Positions 1-9,937 of a stretch of 64,000 nt of DNA are shown in pieces. How positions within the stretch are numbered: the first letter of the stretch is position 1; the number at the start of each line of letters is the position of its first letter. The notes under the pieces were generated by a model that was given only the letters and a program-made list of their open reading frames with translations, searched no databases and had not been told where the DNA came from. This DNA is from Cellulomonas sp. GTDB lineage: Bacteria > Actinomycetota > Actinomycetes > Actinomycetales > Cellulomonadaceae. The stretch lies in assembly GCF_017744555.1 (NCBI RefSeq), contig NZ_JAGIBD010000010.1, positions 56,148-120,147 on the forward strand, written 5' to 3'. The translations under genes were made by a program, and so were the position numbers.

Positions 1-1233
1 GTCGAGCGACGCCCACGAGACCACGGTGTCGCCGGAGAACCCGACGGGGTAGCGGTGGCTGCCAGGGCCCGCGTACCGGGAGAACGTCAGCGGCCGTCGC
101 CCGTCGCGTGCGGAGTCGAGGAAGTGGAAGTGGTTGAGCATCCACAGCGGGTCGATGCCGGTGACGCGGCTGTGCGGGCCGGACTGCCAGTCGATCCACC
201 AGAAGTCGACGCCGTCGCGTTCGAGCCGGCGGTGCAGCACGTCGAAGTAGGCCGCGAGGAAGTCGGGGTCCGTGACGTCGAAGGCGATCGGGTCGCCCGT
301 CGACGCGTCCAGCCCGAGTGCGGCAGCCATCTCCGGGTAGGCGTCCTCGTGGGAGCGCACGCCGTCGGCGGGGTGCACGTTGAGCGTGACCCGCAGACCG
401 TGCGCGTGCAGCCACGCGAGGAACGCCGGCGGGTCGGGGAACAGGTCGCGGTTCCACGTGTAGCCCGTCCAGCCGCTGCCGACGGACGGGTCGACGTCGA
501 CCACGTGCCAGTCCATGTCGACGACCGCGACGGAGAACGGCACGCCCTCGCGCTCGAAGCGGGACAGCAGCGCCGTGTACTCGTCGGCCGAGTACCGGTG
601 GTACCGGCTCCACCAGTTGCCGAGCGCCCAGCGCGGCAGCACGGGCACCGGGCCGGAGACGGCGTGGAACGCGTCGAGCGCCGCCCGGTGGTCCAGGCCG
701 TACGCGAAGACGTACAGGTCCGTGCGCGAGCCGTCACGGGGTGCGACCCAGTCGCCGTCGAACACGAACGACCGGGAGTCGTCGAGCACCGCGTAGCCGA
801 CACGGGACACGACACCGGGGTCTAGGTCGATCCCGCCGTCGACCCCGTCGAGCGTCCGGACCGTGCCGCCGAGGTTGCCGTCGCCACCGAGGCCGCCGTC
901 GTCGCCGTACCGCCACACCGAGTGGTACGAGCTCACCCCGCCGCGGACGGCGACCGACAGCCCGCTCGTGGTGAACGGTCCCCGGTCGTACACCAGGTGC
1001 AGGCGGTCGGTGACGATCTCGACGTGCCGGTCGGTCTCCACGACCCGGAACTCGGGCACCGCCAGCTCGCGGTTCAGCGCGAACGTCGACGCGCGGTCCT
1101 CGAACCCGCCGTCGGGCGACCACTCGAGGCGCAGCAGGCCGTCGGTGAGGACCGTGACCCGGAAGCCGTCGCCCGAGACGACGGCGCGCGGGTCGGCGAC
1201 CGGGCGGGACGGCAGGCGGTACCGGGCATCCAT
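1..1233 (-). CDS. Glycoside hydrolase family 31 (alpha-glucosidase/xylosidase-like), truncated at window edge
   Basis: Minus-strand frame from ATG at 1233 reads MDARYRLPSRPVADP...RWALGNWWSRYHRYSADEYTALLSRFEREGVPFSVAVVDMDWHVVD...DFWWIDWQSG..., typical GH31 motifs; runs off the left edge. Confidence 0.85.
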   Translation of the reverse strand, partial: MDARYRLPSRPVADPRAVVSGDGFRVTVLTDGLLRLEWSPDGGFEDRASTFALNRELAVPEFRVVETDRHVEIVTDRLHLVYDRGPFTTSGLSVAVRGGVSSYHSVWRYGDDGGLGGDGNLGGTVRTLDGVDGGIDLDPGVVSRVGYAVLDDSRSFVFDGDWVAPRDGSRTDLYVFAYGLDHRAALDAFHAVSGPVPVLPRWALGNWWSRYHRYSADEYTALLSRFEREGVPFSVAVVDMDWHVVDVDPSVGSGWTGYTWNRDLFPDPPAFLAWLHAHGLRVTLNVHPADGVRSHEDAYPEMAAALGLDASTGDPIAFDVTDPDFLAAYFDVLHRRLERDGVDFWWIDWQSGPHSRVTGIDPLWMLNHFHFLDSARDGRRPLTFSRYAGPGSHRYPVGFSGDTVVSWASLD

Positions 1234-1441
1234 GGCTCCGAGCATCTCCCGCCGGACGCACGGCCGCCCACCCGAGGACCACCCGACGACCGCCCGAGTG
1301 CCTGCCGTGTCACCCGAGGGACTCGACGGGACCACCCGAATGCGCGTGACGTCACTCCCTGGACTGCTGACGACACCGCGATCGCCGCCGATGGGCGCAG
1401 TGCGAGCCCTCTCGACGGCTCCCGACAGGAAGGCAGTCCGC

Positions 1442-3187
1442 ATGTCTGCACGCACCACCCGTCCCCGTCACGCCAAGCCCTCCGCCAAGGCGCCGCTGCG
1501 CGCGTCGCGCGGGGCTGCTGCCGGCGCGAGCGCCGTCATCGTCGCCGCGCTCACCGTCGGCGCCGTGACACCGGCCCTCGCGACGCCCGCTCCGGACTCG
1601 GTCGACGTCAAGCCCGCGAGCATCTCCAACGACGACACCCCGGACTTCTCCGGCCACACCGCCGCCCCCGGCGCCCTGGTGGAGGTGCTCGTCGACGGGT
1701 CCGCCATCCTCGCCGCCGGCTCCGACCCCGTCGACGGCTCGTGGGCGGTCGCCGGTCCCGCGGTCCTCGACGGCGACCACACGTACGTCGTCCAGGTTGA
1801 CGGCACGCCCCTCGACTCGGGCGCGTTCACGACGGACACGACGGCCCCGGCGATCGAGCCGGACTACTCGCCGGTCGAGCCGGTCGAGGGCGACGTCGTG
1901 GTGGTCAGCGCGAACGCGGACGCGGACGCCGTGCGGTTCACGTACGTCGTGGACGGCGGCGTCCCGGTCGACACCACGGAGCCGACGTACACGGTCACCG
2001 GCCTCACGGCCGGCACCCACACCGTGGTGGTCCGTGCGTTCGACGCGCTGGACAACGCCACGGGCAACCACACGCTGACCATCGAGGTCGCGGAGGCCGC
2101 CCCGGCCGACGAGACGGCGCCGGTGATCCAGCAGGCAGCGGGCCCGGACGGGTCGGAGAACCTCGTCGAGGGCGACGACGCGTACTTCGCGTTCACGGCC
2201 GACGAGGACGTCACATGGGCGTACACGTTCGACGGCGCGCCGGTCGTCGGAGAGGACGGCGACGACGTCGCGTTCTTCGACCTGGGGCTCGGCGCGCACA
2301 CGCTCGTGGTCGTCGCGACCGACACCGCGGGCAACGCGTCCACGCCGCTGACGATCGGCTTCACGGTCGTCGCCGCACCGGAGGCGGTCGTGCCGACGAT
2401 CACGTGGGTGTCGAAGCCCGCCGCGTCGTCCCCCTCGACCTCCGCGCACTTCGCGGTGGCCGTGACCGACGGCGCCGCGGTCGAGTACGTGCTCGACCTG
2501 CCGGAGGGGGCCCAGTCGGCGGACGCCCAGTCCGTCGACGGCACCGAGTTCACGCTGACCGGTCTGTCGGTCGGCCACCACAAGATCATGGTCGCGGCCG
2601 TCCTCGGCGACGAGTACTCCGACGTGCTCACGTACGAGTGGGACGTCACGGCGGCGAGCCCGGTCGTCCCGCCCACCGCGCCTCCGGCGCCCCCGGTGGT
2701 GTCGCCGACTCCCGTGCTCAGCCTGTCCGCGATCCCCGCCGGTCTGGTCAACCGGGGCATCGGTACGGGTGCGGCCGGCCCGTCGGTCCAGATCATCCAG
2801 CGGGTCGTCGGCGCCACGGCGGACGGTGTCTTCGGACGTCAGACGGCCTCCGCGGTCCGCACGTTCCAGCGCACGCACGGCCTGGTCGCGGACGGCGTCG
2901 TCGGCGCCCGTACCTGGGCGGCGATCGTCCACGCGGCCAACGGCGGGGTCGGTGCGGCGCCTGTGACGTCGACGTCGGTGCCGCGTGCGGTCATCAACCG
3001 CGGCGTCCGGATGGGCGCGCACGGCCAGGCGGTCGCCACCATCCAGCAGCTGCTCGGCATCACCGTCGACGGCGTGTTCGGCCCGAAGACCGCGGTCGCC
3101 GTGCGGTCGTTCCAGAGCGCGCACGGCCTGCTCGCGGACGGCGTCGTCGGTCAGCGCACCTGGGCGGCGCTCACCGCGTCGAGCTGA
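1442..3187 (+). CDS. Secreted protein with Ig-like repeats and two C-terminal peptidoglycan-binding (PG_binding_1) domains
   Basis: ATG at 1442 inside the 863..3187 ORF; signal peptide (MSARTTRPRH...AVIVAALTVGAVTPALA); two repeats of the type GxxVxxIQxxxGxxxDGVFGxxTxxAVRxFQxxHGLxADGVVGxxTWAAL. Confidence 0.8.
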   Translation: MSARTTRPRHAKPSAKAPLRASRGAAAGASAVIVAALTVGAVTPALATPAPDSVDVKPASISNDDTPDFSGHTAAPGALVEVLVDGSAILAAGSDPVDGSWAVAGPAVLDGDHTYVVQVDGTPLDSGAFTTDTTAPAIEPDYSPVEPVEGDVVVVSANADADAVRFTYVVDGGVPVDTTEPTYTVTGLTAGTHTVVVRAFDALDNATGNHTLTIEVAEAAPADETAPVIQQAAGPDGSENLVEGDDAYFAFTADEDVTWAYTFDGAPVVGEDGDDVAFFDLGLGAHTLVVVATDTAGNASTPLTIGFTVVAAPEAVVPTITWVSKPAASSPSTSAHFAVAVTDGAAVEYVLDLPEGAQSADAQSVDGTEFTLTGLSVGHHKIMVAAVLGDEYSDVLTYEWDVTAASPVVPPTAPPAPPVVSPTPVLSLSAIPAGLVNRGIGTGAAGPSVQIIQRVVGATADGVFGRQTASAVRTFQRTHGLVADGVVGARTWAAIVHAANGGVGAAPVTSTSVPRAVINRGVRMGAHGQAVATIQQLLGITVDGVFGPKTAVAVRSFQSAHGLLADGVVGQRTWAALTASS

Positions 3188-3201
3188 CCCGGCACGACAT
3201 C

Positions 3202-3244
3202 GACGGGGCGCACTCCCGGCAGCTCGCCGGGGGTGCGCCCCGTC
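3202..3244. terminator. Bidirectional hairpin terminator between convergent genes
   Basis: GACGGGGCGCAC (3202-3213) pairs perfectly with GTGCGCCCCGTC (3233-3244). Confidence 0.7.
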
Positions 3245-3264
3245 GTCGTGCGCCCGTCAGCAGG

Positions 3265-5334
3265 TCAGGGCACCGACAGCGACACGACGAGCGGCAGGTG
3301 GTCGGACTCGCGCGGCTCGGTGAGCACGGTCGCCGACCGGAAGGTCACACCCTGGCCGAGCACCCAGTCGATGCGCTCGGTCGGGCCGGTGCTCGGCTCG
3401 GTGAGGGCGTCGGGGTCGCCTGCGGTGTCGACCGCACTGATCCACCCGGCGTCCGTCAGGAGCGTCAGCTCGGGCGACCCCGGCGTCGCGTTGAGGTCGC
3501 CAGCCAGCACGGCGGGGCCCGTGACGGGCTCGGCGGCAACCAGCGTCTCGAGCTGGTCGAGGCGGGTCTGCGTGTTCTCGGCGCGGTGCTGCAGGTGCAC
3601 GGACGTGACGCGCAGGGGCGTGCCGCTCGCGGTCGTGAGCGTCGTCGCCAGCGCGGACCGCTCCTGCGGCCCGGCGCCGTAGGGCAGCGGGTGCACGACG
3701 ACGTCGGTGAGGTCCGACCGGGCCAGCACGGCGTTGCCGAACTGGCGGTCGGCGGCCGGCGCGAACCGGATCGTCATGTCGAGCCGGCGGGCGAGCCACG
3801 TCGCGACGTCCGCGCCGCCGCCGAGGATCCAGCCGCGCTCGACCTCCTGCAGCGTCACGACGTCGGGGTCGTGCGCCTCGATGGTCCGCGCGACGGCCTC
3901 GAGGTCCACCGCGGTGAGCGGCGACACGCCGTAGTGCAGGTTCCAGTCGACCAGCGTGAGCGTGTCGTCCGCCGCGCGCGGGGGGACGGACGCGCCCGTC
4001 GTGGTCGTCGTCGACGGGACCAGGCCCACGAGCGCCAGCACGACCGCCGGCAGCAGCAGCAGCCGCACGGAGCTCACCCTTGCGGGCATCGTCTCCTGCG
4101 GGGTTCGTGCCGTGCCGGGCGTCCGTCGGCGCAGCCCGGTCAGCGCGAGCACGAGGGCCGCGACGACCATGACCCACGCGTTGTCGAACCCGAGCGGCAC
4201 GTCGTAGTCGAGCATGTAGAGCAGCAGCGGGCCGATCACGCCGAGCCCCGTGACGGCGACCGCGCCCGCGGTCCGAGGGATGCCGGGTGGGGCCGGGCGG
4301 TGCGTGCTGAGCGCGCCGGTGAGCACCAGACCGACGACGACCTCCAGGACGGCGACGGCGACGAGCGCCGCCGGGCCCGAGACGAGCAGCGCGACGGCCG
4401 TCGCGACCACCAGCAGGACGGCGGCGGTGACGCGGACCGCGGCGGGCCACGGGTCCGGGCGCAGCAGCAGCCACGCGCCGACGGTCGTGCCCAGCACGAG
4501 CACGAGGCCCGCGATGCCCTGCGCGACGTCGGACTGGGACGCGGCGAACGCCGGGTTGCCCAGCACCATCGCGACGAGGGCCAGGTAGGGGCCGATCGCC
4601 CACAGGCGGCGCGGGCGGCCCGTCGCGTCGATGCCCGCCACCTGCGTGGCATCGTCGCCGACCGGGGCGGCTGCCGCCGACGTCCTCCGGGGCACGACGA
4701 GCGCCCGGGCCGCGGTCAGCGGCGCGACGGCGACGACGGCGGCCACGACCCACCCGACGTCCCCGGACCGCCACACGGCGTCCCAGGTGCCCAGCACGAG
4801 CTGCAGGCCGACGGACAGGCCCGTGCCGACGACGAGCCCGATCGACGCCTGCCTCCCGCCGGACGGCCGGCCGGCGACGAACGCCACGGCCAGGGTGAGC
4901 ACGCCGACCGCGAGGGCCACGGTGACGAGCCCGACGACGTCGAGCGCGAGCCCGTCGAGCGCCTGCAGCGTCAGCCGCGCGACCGCGAGCACCGTGACGC
5001 CGACCAGCAGCGTGCGCCCGCCGGGCACCCCGGACCGGCGACCTGTGACGAGCAGGAGCACCGCGGCGACCAGCCCGGCGCCGGCATACGTCCCGAGGGC
5101 CGCCGCACCGGCCGCGGCCGTGCCGACGGCGAACCAGCGGTCGAGGAACGGCCCGCTCGCGCGGACGAGCTCGATGGCGAGCACCGTGAGGGACGCGACA
5201 AGCCACACCCGGGTCGGCACACCGGCGTCCGGGGGTGTCGCGGGGGCCGGGCGGCGGCCGGTGCCCGGGCCGTCGGCGCCGGCCGTCCCGGTCCGGCGGA
5301 GGCGTCGGGGGTGTCGGTCCGGCGTCGTCGTCAC
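3265..5334 (-). CDS. Multi-TM membrane protein with C-terminal endonuclease/exonuclease/phosphatase (EEP) domain
   Basis: 689 aa ORF; many hydrophobic helices, then LVDWNLHYGVSP...VVTLQEVERG...VTSVHLQH...LAGDLNATPGSPE...IDWVLGQG...SDHLPLVVSLSVP, EEP motifs. Confidence 0.8.
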   Translation of the reverse strand: MTTTPDRHPRRLRRTGTAGADGPGTGRRPAPATPPDAGVPTRVWLVASLTVLAIELVRASGPFLDRWFAVGTAAAGAAALGTYAGAGLVAAVLLLVTGRRSGVPGGRTLLVGVTVLAVARLTLQALDGLALDVVGLVTVALAVGVLTLAVAFVAGRPSGGRQASIGLVVGTGLSVGLQLVLGTWDAVWRSGDVGWVVAAVVAVAPLTAARALVVPRRTSAAAAPVGDDATQVAGIDATGRPRRLWAIGPYLALVAMVLGNPAFAASQSDVAQGIAGLVLVLGTTVGAWLLLRPDPWPAAVRVTAAVLLVVATAVALLVSGPAALVAVAVLEVVVGLVLTGALSTHRPAPPGIPRTAGAVAVTGLGVIGPLLLYMLDYDVPLGFDNAWVMVVAALVLALTGLRRRTPGTARTPQETMPARVSSVRLLLLPAVVLALVGLVPSTTTTTGASVPPRAADDTLTLVDWNLHYGVSPLTAVDLEAVARTIEAHDPDVVTLQEVERGWILGGGADVATWLARRLDMTIRFAPAADRQFGNAVLARSDLTDVVVHPLPYGAGPQERSALATTLTTASGTPLRVTSVHLQHRAENTQTRLDQLETLVAAEPVTGPAVLAGDLNATPGSPELTLLTDAGWISAVDTAGDPDALTEPSTGPTERIDWVLGQGVTFRSATVLTEPRESDHLPLVVSLSVP

Positions 5335-5392
5335 GGCCGCACGCTACTCCGGCCGCCGCGCCCGGCCCGCGCGAACGCGACCGAGCCGCACG

Positions 5393-6826
5393 TCAGGCGA
5401 ACAGCGCCTCGCCGACGAACGGACCGTCGTCCGTCGTCACCGGCGTGCCGTCGGCGCCCAGTCGGAGCGACCCGTCGGGCACCCCCGGCGGGACGGCGAA
5501 CAGGCCCGAGGCCGTGTGCTCGAGGTACTCCATGAGCCCGTCGTGGCTCGAGAGCTGCGTCTGCATCGGGATGTAGTGCGTGCGGGGGTCGCGCACGAAC
5601 GCGAGGAAGAACAGCCCCGCGTCCAGCCGGCCGAGCGAGTCGTTGCCGTCGGTGAAGTTGTACCCGCGGCGCAGCATCCGCACGCCCTCGTTCTGGTCCG
5701 GGTGCGCCAGCCGGACGTGCGAGTCGACCGGGATGAGGGGCGCACCGCCGCGGCCCGTGCGCGCGAAGTCGGGCTCGGTGTGCTCGTGGCCGCCGGACAG
5801 GGGAGCGCCCTCGCCCTTCGTGCGCCCGACGAGGCCCTCCTGCTCGCGCAGCGACGTGCGGTCCCACGTCTCGATCCGCATCCGGATGCGGCGCGCCACG
5901 AGATAGCTGCCGCCGGTCAGCCACGCGGAGTCGGTGGTGTCCTGCGCGGCCGCGCCCGCGGGCACCCAGACGTGCTCGTCGAGCGCGTCGGTCTCCTCGG
6001 CCTTGACGTTCGCGGTGCCGTCCTTGAACCCGAACAGGTTGCGCGGGGTGCGCTGGCTCGTGCTGGTCGACGACGTCCTGCCGTACCCGAGCTGGGTCCA
6101 GCGGATCGTCGCCGCACCGAACGCGGCCCGGGACAGGTTGCGGATCGCGTGCACCGCGACCTGCGGGTCGTCCGCGCACGCCTGCACCACGAGGTCGCCG
6201 TCGCTGCGCGCCGGGTCGAGGTTGTCGGCCGCGAAGTGGGGGAGCTCGACGAGCCCGCCGGGGAGCTTGCCGGCGAGGCCGAACCGGTCGGTCCCCGGCG
6301 TCCCGTCGGGGGCGGGCGTGCCGACGAACAGCGACCGGCCGAAGCCGAACGTGATCGTCAGGCCCGCGGGCGGCAGGCCGGCAGCCTCTCCGGTGTCGTC
6401 CGGCGGGGCGTCGTACGGGCCCGACGCCGGGCCGTACGGGCCGGCGGACAGGCCCTGCGTGAGCCGGGCCGCGATCGTCGTCCACCGGCGCAGCAGGGCC
6501 ACGAGCTCGTCGCGCGACGTCGTCGTGACGTCGAACGCCGCGAGGTACAGCCGGTCCTGCGCCGGGGTGACGATGCCCGCCTGGTGGGCCCCCGTGAACG
6601 CGTACGTGCCCGGGCCGGAGGACATCGGCGCCGCGGCCGTCGCGGGCTCCGCGACGCCGGTCGTCCGCGCGAGCCCGAACCCGGCCGCGACACCCGCGGC
6701 GATGCCGCCACCGAGCCCGAGCAGGGCGCGACGGGACATCGCCGGGCCGCGCCCGGCCGGGATGGCCTGGTCGGTCGGCGACGCTGCGCTGGTCGGCTCG
6801 TCGTGCGGGTCCGTGGGTGCGGACAC
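5393..6826 (-). CDS. efeB: Tat-exported Dyp-type heme peroxidase EfeB
   Basis: 477 aa; twin-arginine signal (MSRRALLGLGGGIAAG), GFKDGTANVKAEE and HTEPDF motifs; adjacent to efeO and efeU. Confidence 0.9.
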   Translation of the reverse strand: MSAPTDPHDEPTSAASPTDQAIPAGRGPAMSRRALLGLGGGIAAGVAAGFGLARTTGVAEPATAAAPMSSGPGTYAFTGAHQAGIVTPAQDRLYLAAFDVTTTSRDELVALLRRWTTIAARLTQGLSAGPYGPASGPYDAPPDDTGEAAGLPPAGLTITFGFGRSLFVGTPAPDGTPGTDRFGLAGKLPGGLVELPHFAADNLDPARSDGDLVVQACADDPQVAVHAIRNLSRAAFGAATIRWTQLGYGRTSSTSTSQRTPRNLFGFKDGTANVKAEETDALDEHVWVPAGAAAQDTTDSAWLTGGSYLVARRIRMRIETWDRTSLREQEGLVGRTKGEGAPLSGGHEHTEPDFARTGRGGAPLIPVDSHVRLAHPDQNEGVRMLRRGYNFTDGNDSLGRLDAGLFFLAFVRDPRTHYIPMQTQLSSHDGLMEYLEHTASGLFAVPPGVPDGSLRLGADGTPVTTDDGPFVGEALFA

Positions 6827-6840
6827 GGGCGGCTCCGGTC

Positions 6841-6882
6841 GGTGTCGGGTCAGCGGTGTCGGGTCAGCGGTGTCAGGTCGGC
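6841..6882. repeat. Short tandem repeat, 14 bp x 3, between efeB and efeO
   Basis: ggtgtcgggtcagc / ggtgtcgggtcagc / ggtgtcaggtcggc. Confidence 0.75.
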
Positions 6883-6886
6883 GGGA

Positions 6887-8084
6887 TCAGGCGCTCGTGA
6901 CCGTCGCGGTCAGCCGCGAGAGCGGCTCGGACAGGGCGTCCACGGCGGCGGCGAGCTCCTTGACCTGCGCGTCCGTCAGGTCGGTGTAGGACGTGAACCC
7001 GGTCTCGACCGAACCCTGGGCGGTGAGCAGCGACTGGAGCGCGTCGAACCGCTCGTCGAGCTGCGCGGCCAGGTCGGGGTCCTTGTCGGTCACGACGTCC
7101 TGAAGCACCTCGAACGCCACGCGTGCGCCGTCGACGTTGCTCTGGAAGTCCCACAGGTCGGTGTGCGACCAGATCTCCTCCTCGCCGGTGACCTTGCCGG
7201 TCGCGACCTCGTCGAGCAGCTCCTTGGCGCCGTTGCCGATCTGGAACGCCTCGAACGTGAAGCCCGGGTCGGTGACCTGCGCCTGCAGCTTCGCGGTGTT
7301 CGCGACGATGTCGTCGGCGGCGGCCTTGCGCTGCTCGGGCGTGAGCGGCGTGTACGCGACGCCACCGTTCGCGTCGGGCGTCGGCTGCCAGAGGTCCTTC
7401 TCGACGAGGTGCCAGCCGGTCCACGTCTGCCCGTCCTCGAGGTCCGCCTCGCGCAGGTCGAGCAGCGGGTCCAGGTCGCCGAACGACTCCGCGACGGGCT
7501 CGATCCGCTCCCAGTGCACGCGCGTCGACGCGTACAGGTCGCGGGCCTTCGTGTCGTCGCCCGCGGCGTACGCGTCGGCGAACTGCTGCGTCGCGGCGAC
7601 GAGCGCGCCCACCTGGTCCTTCACGTAGGCGACGTACTGGGACTCGGCCGCGGCGAGCTGGTCGGCCGTGTCGCCCGTCGGCGTGACGGCCGCGTCGGAC
7701 TCGGTGACGGTGAACTCGGCGCGGATGCCGTCGCCGACCATGCCCGGCTTGCACGACGTGAAGTACGTGCCGGGACGCACCTGCGCGACGAGGTCGCGGC
7801 TCAGGCCCGGTCCGATGTTCTCGACCTCGGCGACCACCCGCAGGCCGTCCTCGCCGAGCAGGTAGAACTCCGTGACGTCGTCGCCGTCGTTCGTCACCGA
7901 GAACGTCACGGGTCCGGCCGGCACCGACGTCGCGGACACCTCGCACGCGTCCGCCGTGGACCGGACGGTGAGCGGACCCGTCGACGCCGACCCGTCCGCC
8001 GGGCGCGTCGTTCGGCACGCAGGCGGCGGTGAGCGGCAGGACAAGAGCGGCCAGCGCGAGCGCGGTGGCGGATCGGCGGGACAT
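6887..8084 (-). CDS. efeO: Iron uptake lipoprotein EfeO (cupredoxin + imelysin/M75-type domain), with apparent frameshift after the signal peptide
   Basis: Mature domain is in the 6887..8044 frame (PLTVRSTADACEVSATSVPAGPVTFSV...HWERIEPVAESFGDLD...); lipoprotein signal MSRRSATALALAALVLPLTAAC is in the other frame starting at 8084. Confidence 0.8.
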
Positions 8085-8187
8085 CGAACTCCTCGGGAGC
8101 GTGCGGGTGCGCGGCGCGCACGCCGACGGCGGTCGGTGCGGGGCGACGGCGGCGGGGGACGAGCCCGGCGCCCGGGGGATCAGCGGG

Positions 8188-9060
8188 TCACCGCGCCGGG
8201 GCGGCGACCGGGACGGCGGGGGCGGCGGCCTGGACCGGGCGGGCCGGCGGCTTCGCCCACGCGATGCGGACGAAGAAGAACATCGTGGGGACCACGTACG
8301 CGACCCACGCGACGGCCTGGAGCCACGTGGTGGCCGGCGTGAAGTTGAAGACGCCCTTCGCGAGCGTGCCGTACCAGCTGGTCGGCGGGACGGTCGACGA
8401 GACGTCGAACGCCAGGGTGTGCAGGCCGGGGAGGATGCCGGCCTCCTGCAGGTCGTGCACGCCGTACGACAGGACGCCGGCGGCGACGAGCACGAGGAAC
8501 GTGCCCGTCCAGCCGAAGAAGAGTCGCAGGTCGATCTTCACCGCGCCCTTGTAGAGCAGCCACGCGAGCACGACCGCGCTGGCCAGGCCGAGCGCCGCAC
8601 CCACGAGCGGGCCCGTGGTGCCGGACCGGCCGCTCGTCGCCTGCGCGCCGGCCCAGAGGAACAGCGCGGTCTCGAGGCCCTCGCGCCCGACGGCCAGCAG
8701 CGCCATGACGACCACGGCCCGCTTGCCGGCGGCGACCGCGTCGTCGAGCTTGTGCTGCAGGTCCGACTTGAGGTGCCGCGCGGTGCGCGCCATCCAGAAG
8801 ATCATCCAGGTGATGAGCCCGACCGCGACGATCGACAGCGTGCCGCCGATGGCCTCCTGCGCCTCGAACGACAGCCCCTGAGGGCCGAACGTGAGGATCG
8901 CGCCGAACGCGAGCGACGCGGCGACGGCGATGCCGACACCGACCCACAGGACGGGGAGCAGGTCGCGGCGTCCGGTGCGGACGAGGTAGGCGACGAGGAT
9001 CGAGACGACGAGCGCGGCCTCGAGGCCTTCGCGGAGTCCGATCAGGTAGTTCGCGACCAT
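8188..9060 (-). CDS. efeU: EfeU/FTR1-family iron permease
   Basis: ATG at 9060; MVANYLIGLREGLEAALVVSILVAYLVRTGRRD with REGLE motif repeated (AVGREGLETALFLW); multi-TM. Confidence 0.9.
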   Translation of the reverse strand: MVANYLIGLREGLEAALVVSILVAYLVRTGRRDLLPVLWVGVGIAVAASLAFGAILTFGPQGLSFEAQEAIGGTLSIVAVGLITWMIFWMARTARHLKSDLQHKLDDAVAAGKRAVVVMALLAVGREGLETALFLWAGAQATSGRSGTTGPLVGAALGLASAVVLAWLLYKGAVKIDLRLFFGWTGTFLVLVAAGVLSYGVHDLQEAGILPGLHTLAFDVSSTVPPTSWYGTLAKGVFNFTPATTWLQAVAWVAYVVPTMFFFVRIAWAKPPARPVQAAAPAVPVAAPAR

Positions 9061-9156
9061 GTGTGCTTCCGTCGGTGGGGCGCCGCACCCTGCGCCGCGG
9101 ACCGGCGAGGGGTGGTGCGGGGGACGTCTCTCAGCGGGTGACTGCGTCGTGCTCGG

Positions 9157-9175
9157 TGAGGGCAGGCTTACCTCA
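9157..9175. promoter_or_regulatory. Putative DtxR/IdeR-type iron box upstream of efeUOB
   Basis: TGAGGGCAGGCTTACCTCA matches consensus TTAGGTTAGGCTAACCTAA at 14/19 positions, about 97 bp upstream of efeU. Confidence 0.65.
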
Positions 9176-9278
9176 CCGTCGGGGACGATACTCCCCGCCG
9201 GTGGTGCCGCGCGACGGTCGTCCGAGGATGCGTGTGTGAGCCTCGTCATGCCGTGGACGGGCCGCCGGACCCGTCCCG

Positions 9279-9779
9279 CTACGGCCCGTCCGCCGCGCCG
9301 GTGAGCTCCTCGAGGCGTCGCCGCAGGTCGGGCCACGCGTCCGCGAACGCGGGCAGCAGCGGCAGGCGGTCGACGTCCTCGACCGGCACCCAGCGCACCT
9401 CGACGCTCTCCGCATCCGTCGCCGCCGGCGCCACGGGCGCGAGCTCGTCGGCGAGGACCGTGGTGTACGACCAGTCGGGGTGCGTCAGCACGCTCGTGCC
9501 GCGGACCCGCACGACCGTCGGGTCGATCCCCGCCTCCTCGGCCGCCTCCCGCAGCGCCGCGTCCTCGGCCGACTCGTGCGGCGTCCGTGCACCGCCCGGC
9601 AGGGCCCACGTGCCGCCCTGGTCGCTCCACGGGGCGCGGTGCTGCAGGACCACCGCGAGCGGGCGGCCGTGCGCGTCCCGGCGGGTCAGGAGCAGGCCCG
9701 CGGCGCCGTGCAGGCCCCAGTGCCGGCGGCCGCACGCGCACTCGACCCAGCCGTCGCCGGGCTGCCGGTGGTGCGTCAC
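9279..9779 (-). CDS. NUDIX hydrolase
   Basis: GGTWALPGGARTPHESAEDAALREAAEEAGID = Nudix box; start uncertain (GTG at 9779 or further upstream). Confidence 0.8.
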   Translation of the reverse strand: MTHHRQPGDGWVECACGRRHWGLHGAAGLLLTRRDAHGRPLAVVLQHRAPWSDQGGTWALPGGARTPHESAEDAALREAAEEAGIDPTVVRVRGTSVLTHPDWSYTTVLADELAPVAPAATDAESVEVRWVPVEDVDRLPLLPAFADAWPDLRRRLEELTGAADGP

Positions 9780-9937
9780 GCCGGAGGGAGGGCCGCCGAC
9801 GGCCGGTGCGGTCGGGACGCGACCGTCGGGCACGGGCCGGACGTCGACGGGCGCGTCGCGCCCCGGCGTGCCTGTGCGCGCGTCGGCCGGCGGCGTGCCC
9901 GTGCGCGGGTCGGCCGACGTGCCGTCGCCCAACGCGA

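Noticed and set aside
1233-1441. Possible c-di-AMP (ydaO-type) riboswitch before the PG-binding protein
   Set aside because: Gene context would fit but conserved riboswitch motifs could not be recognised by eye; needs a covariance-model search.
2215-5535. 1106-aa plus-strand ORF
   Set aside because: Overlaps real genes in alternate frames; composition (RRR/GRR/DDR) is a GC artefact.
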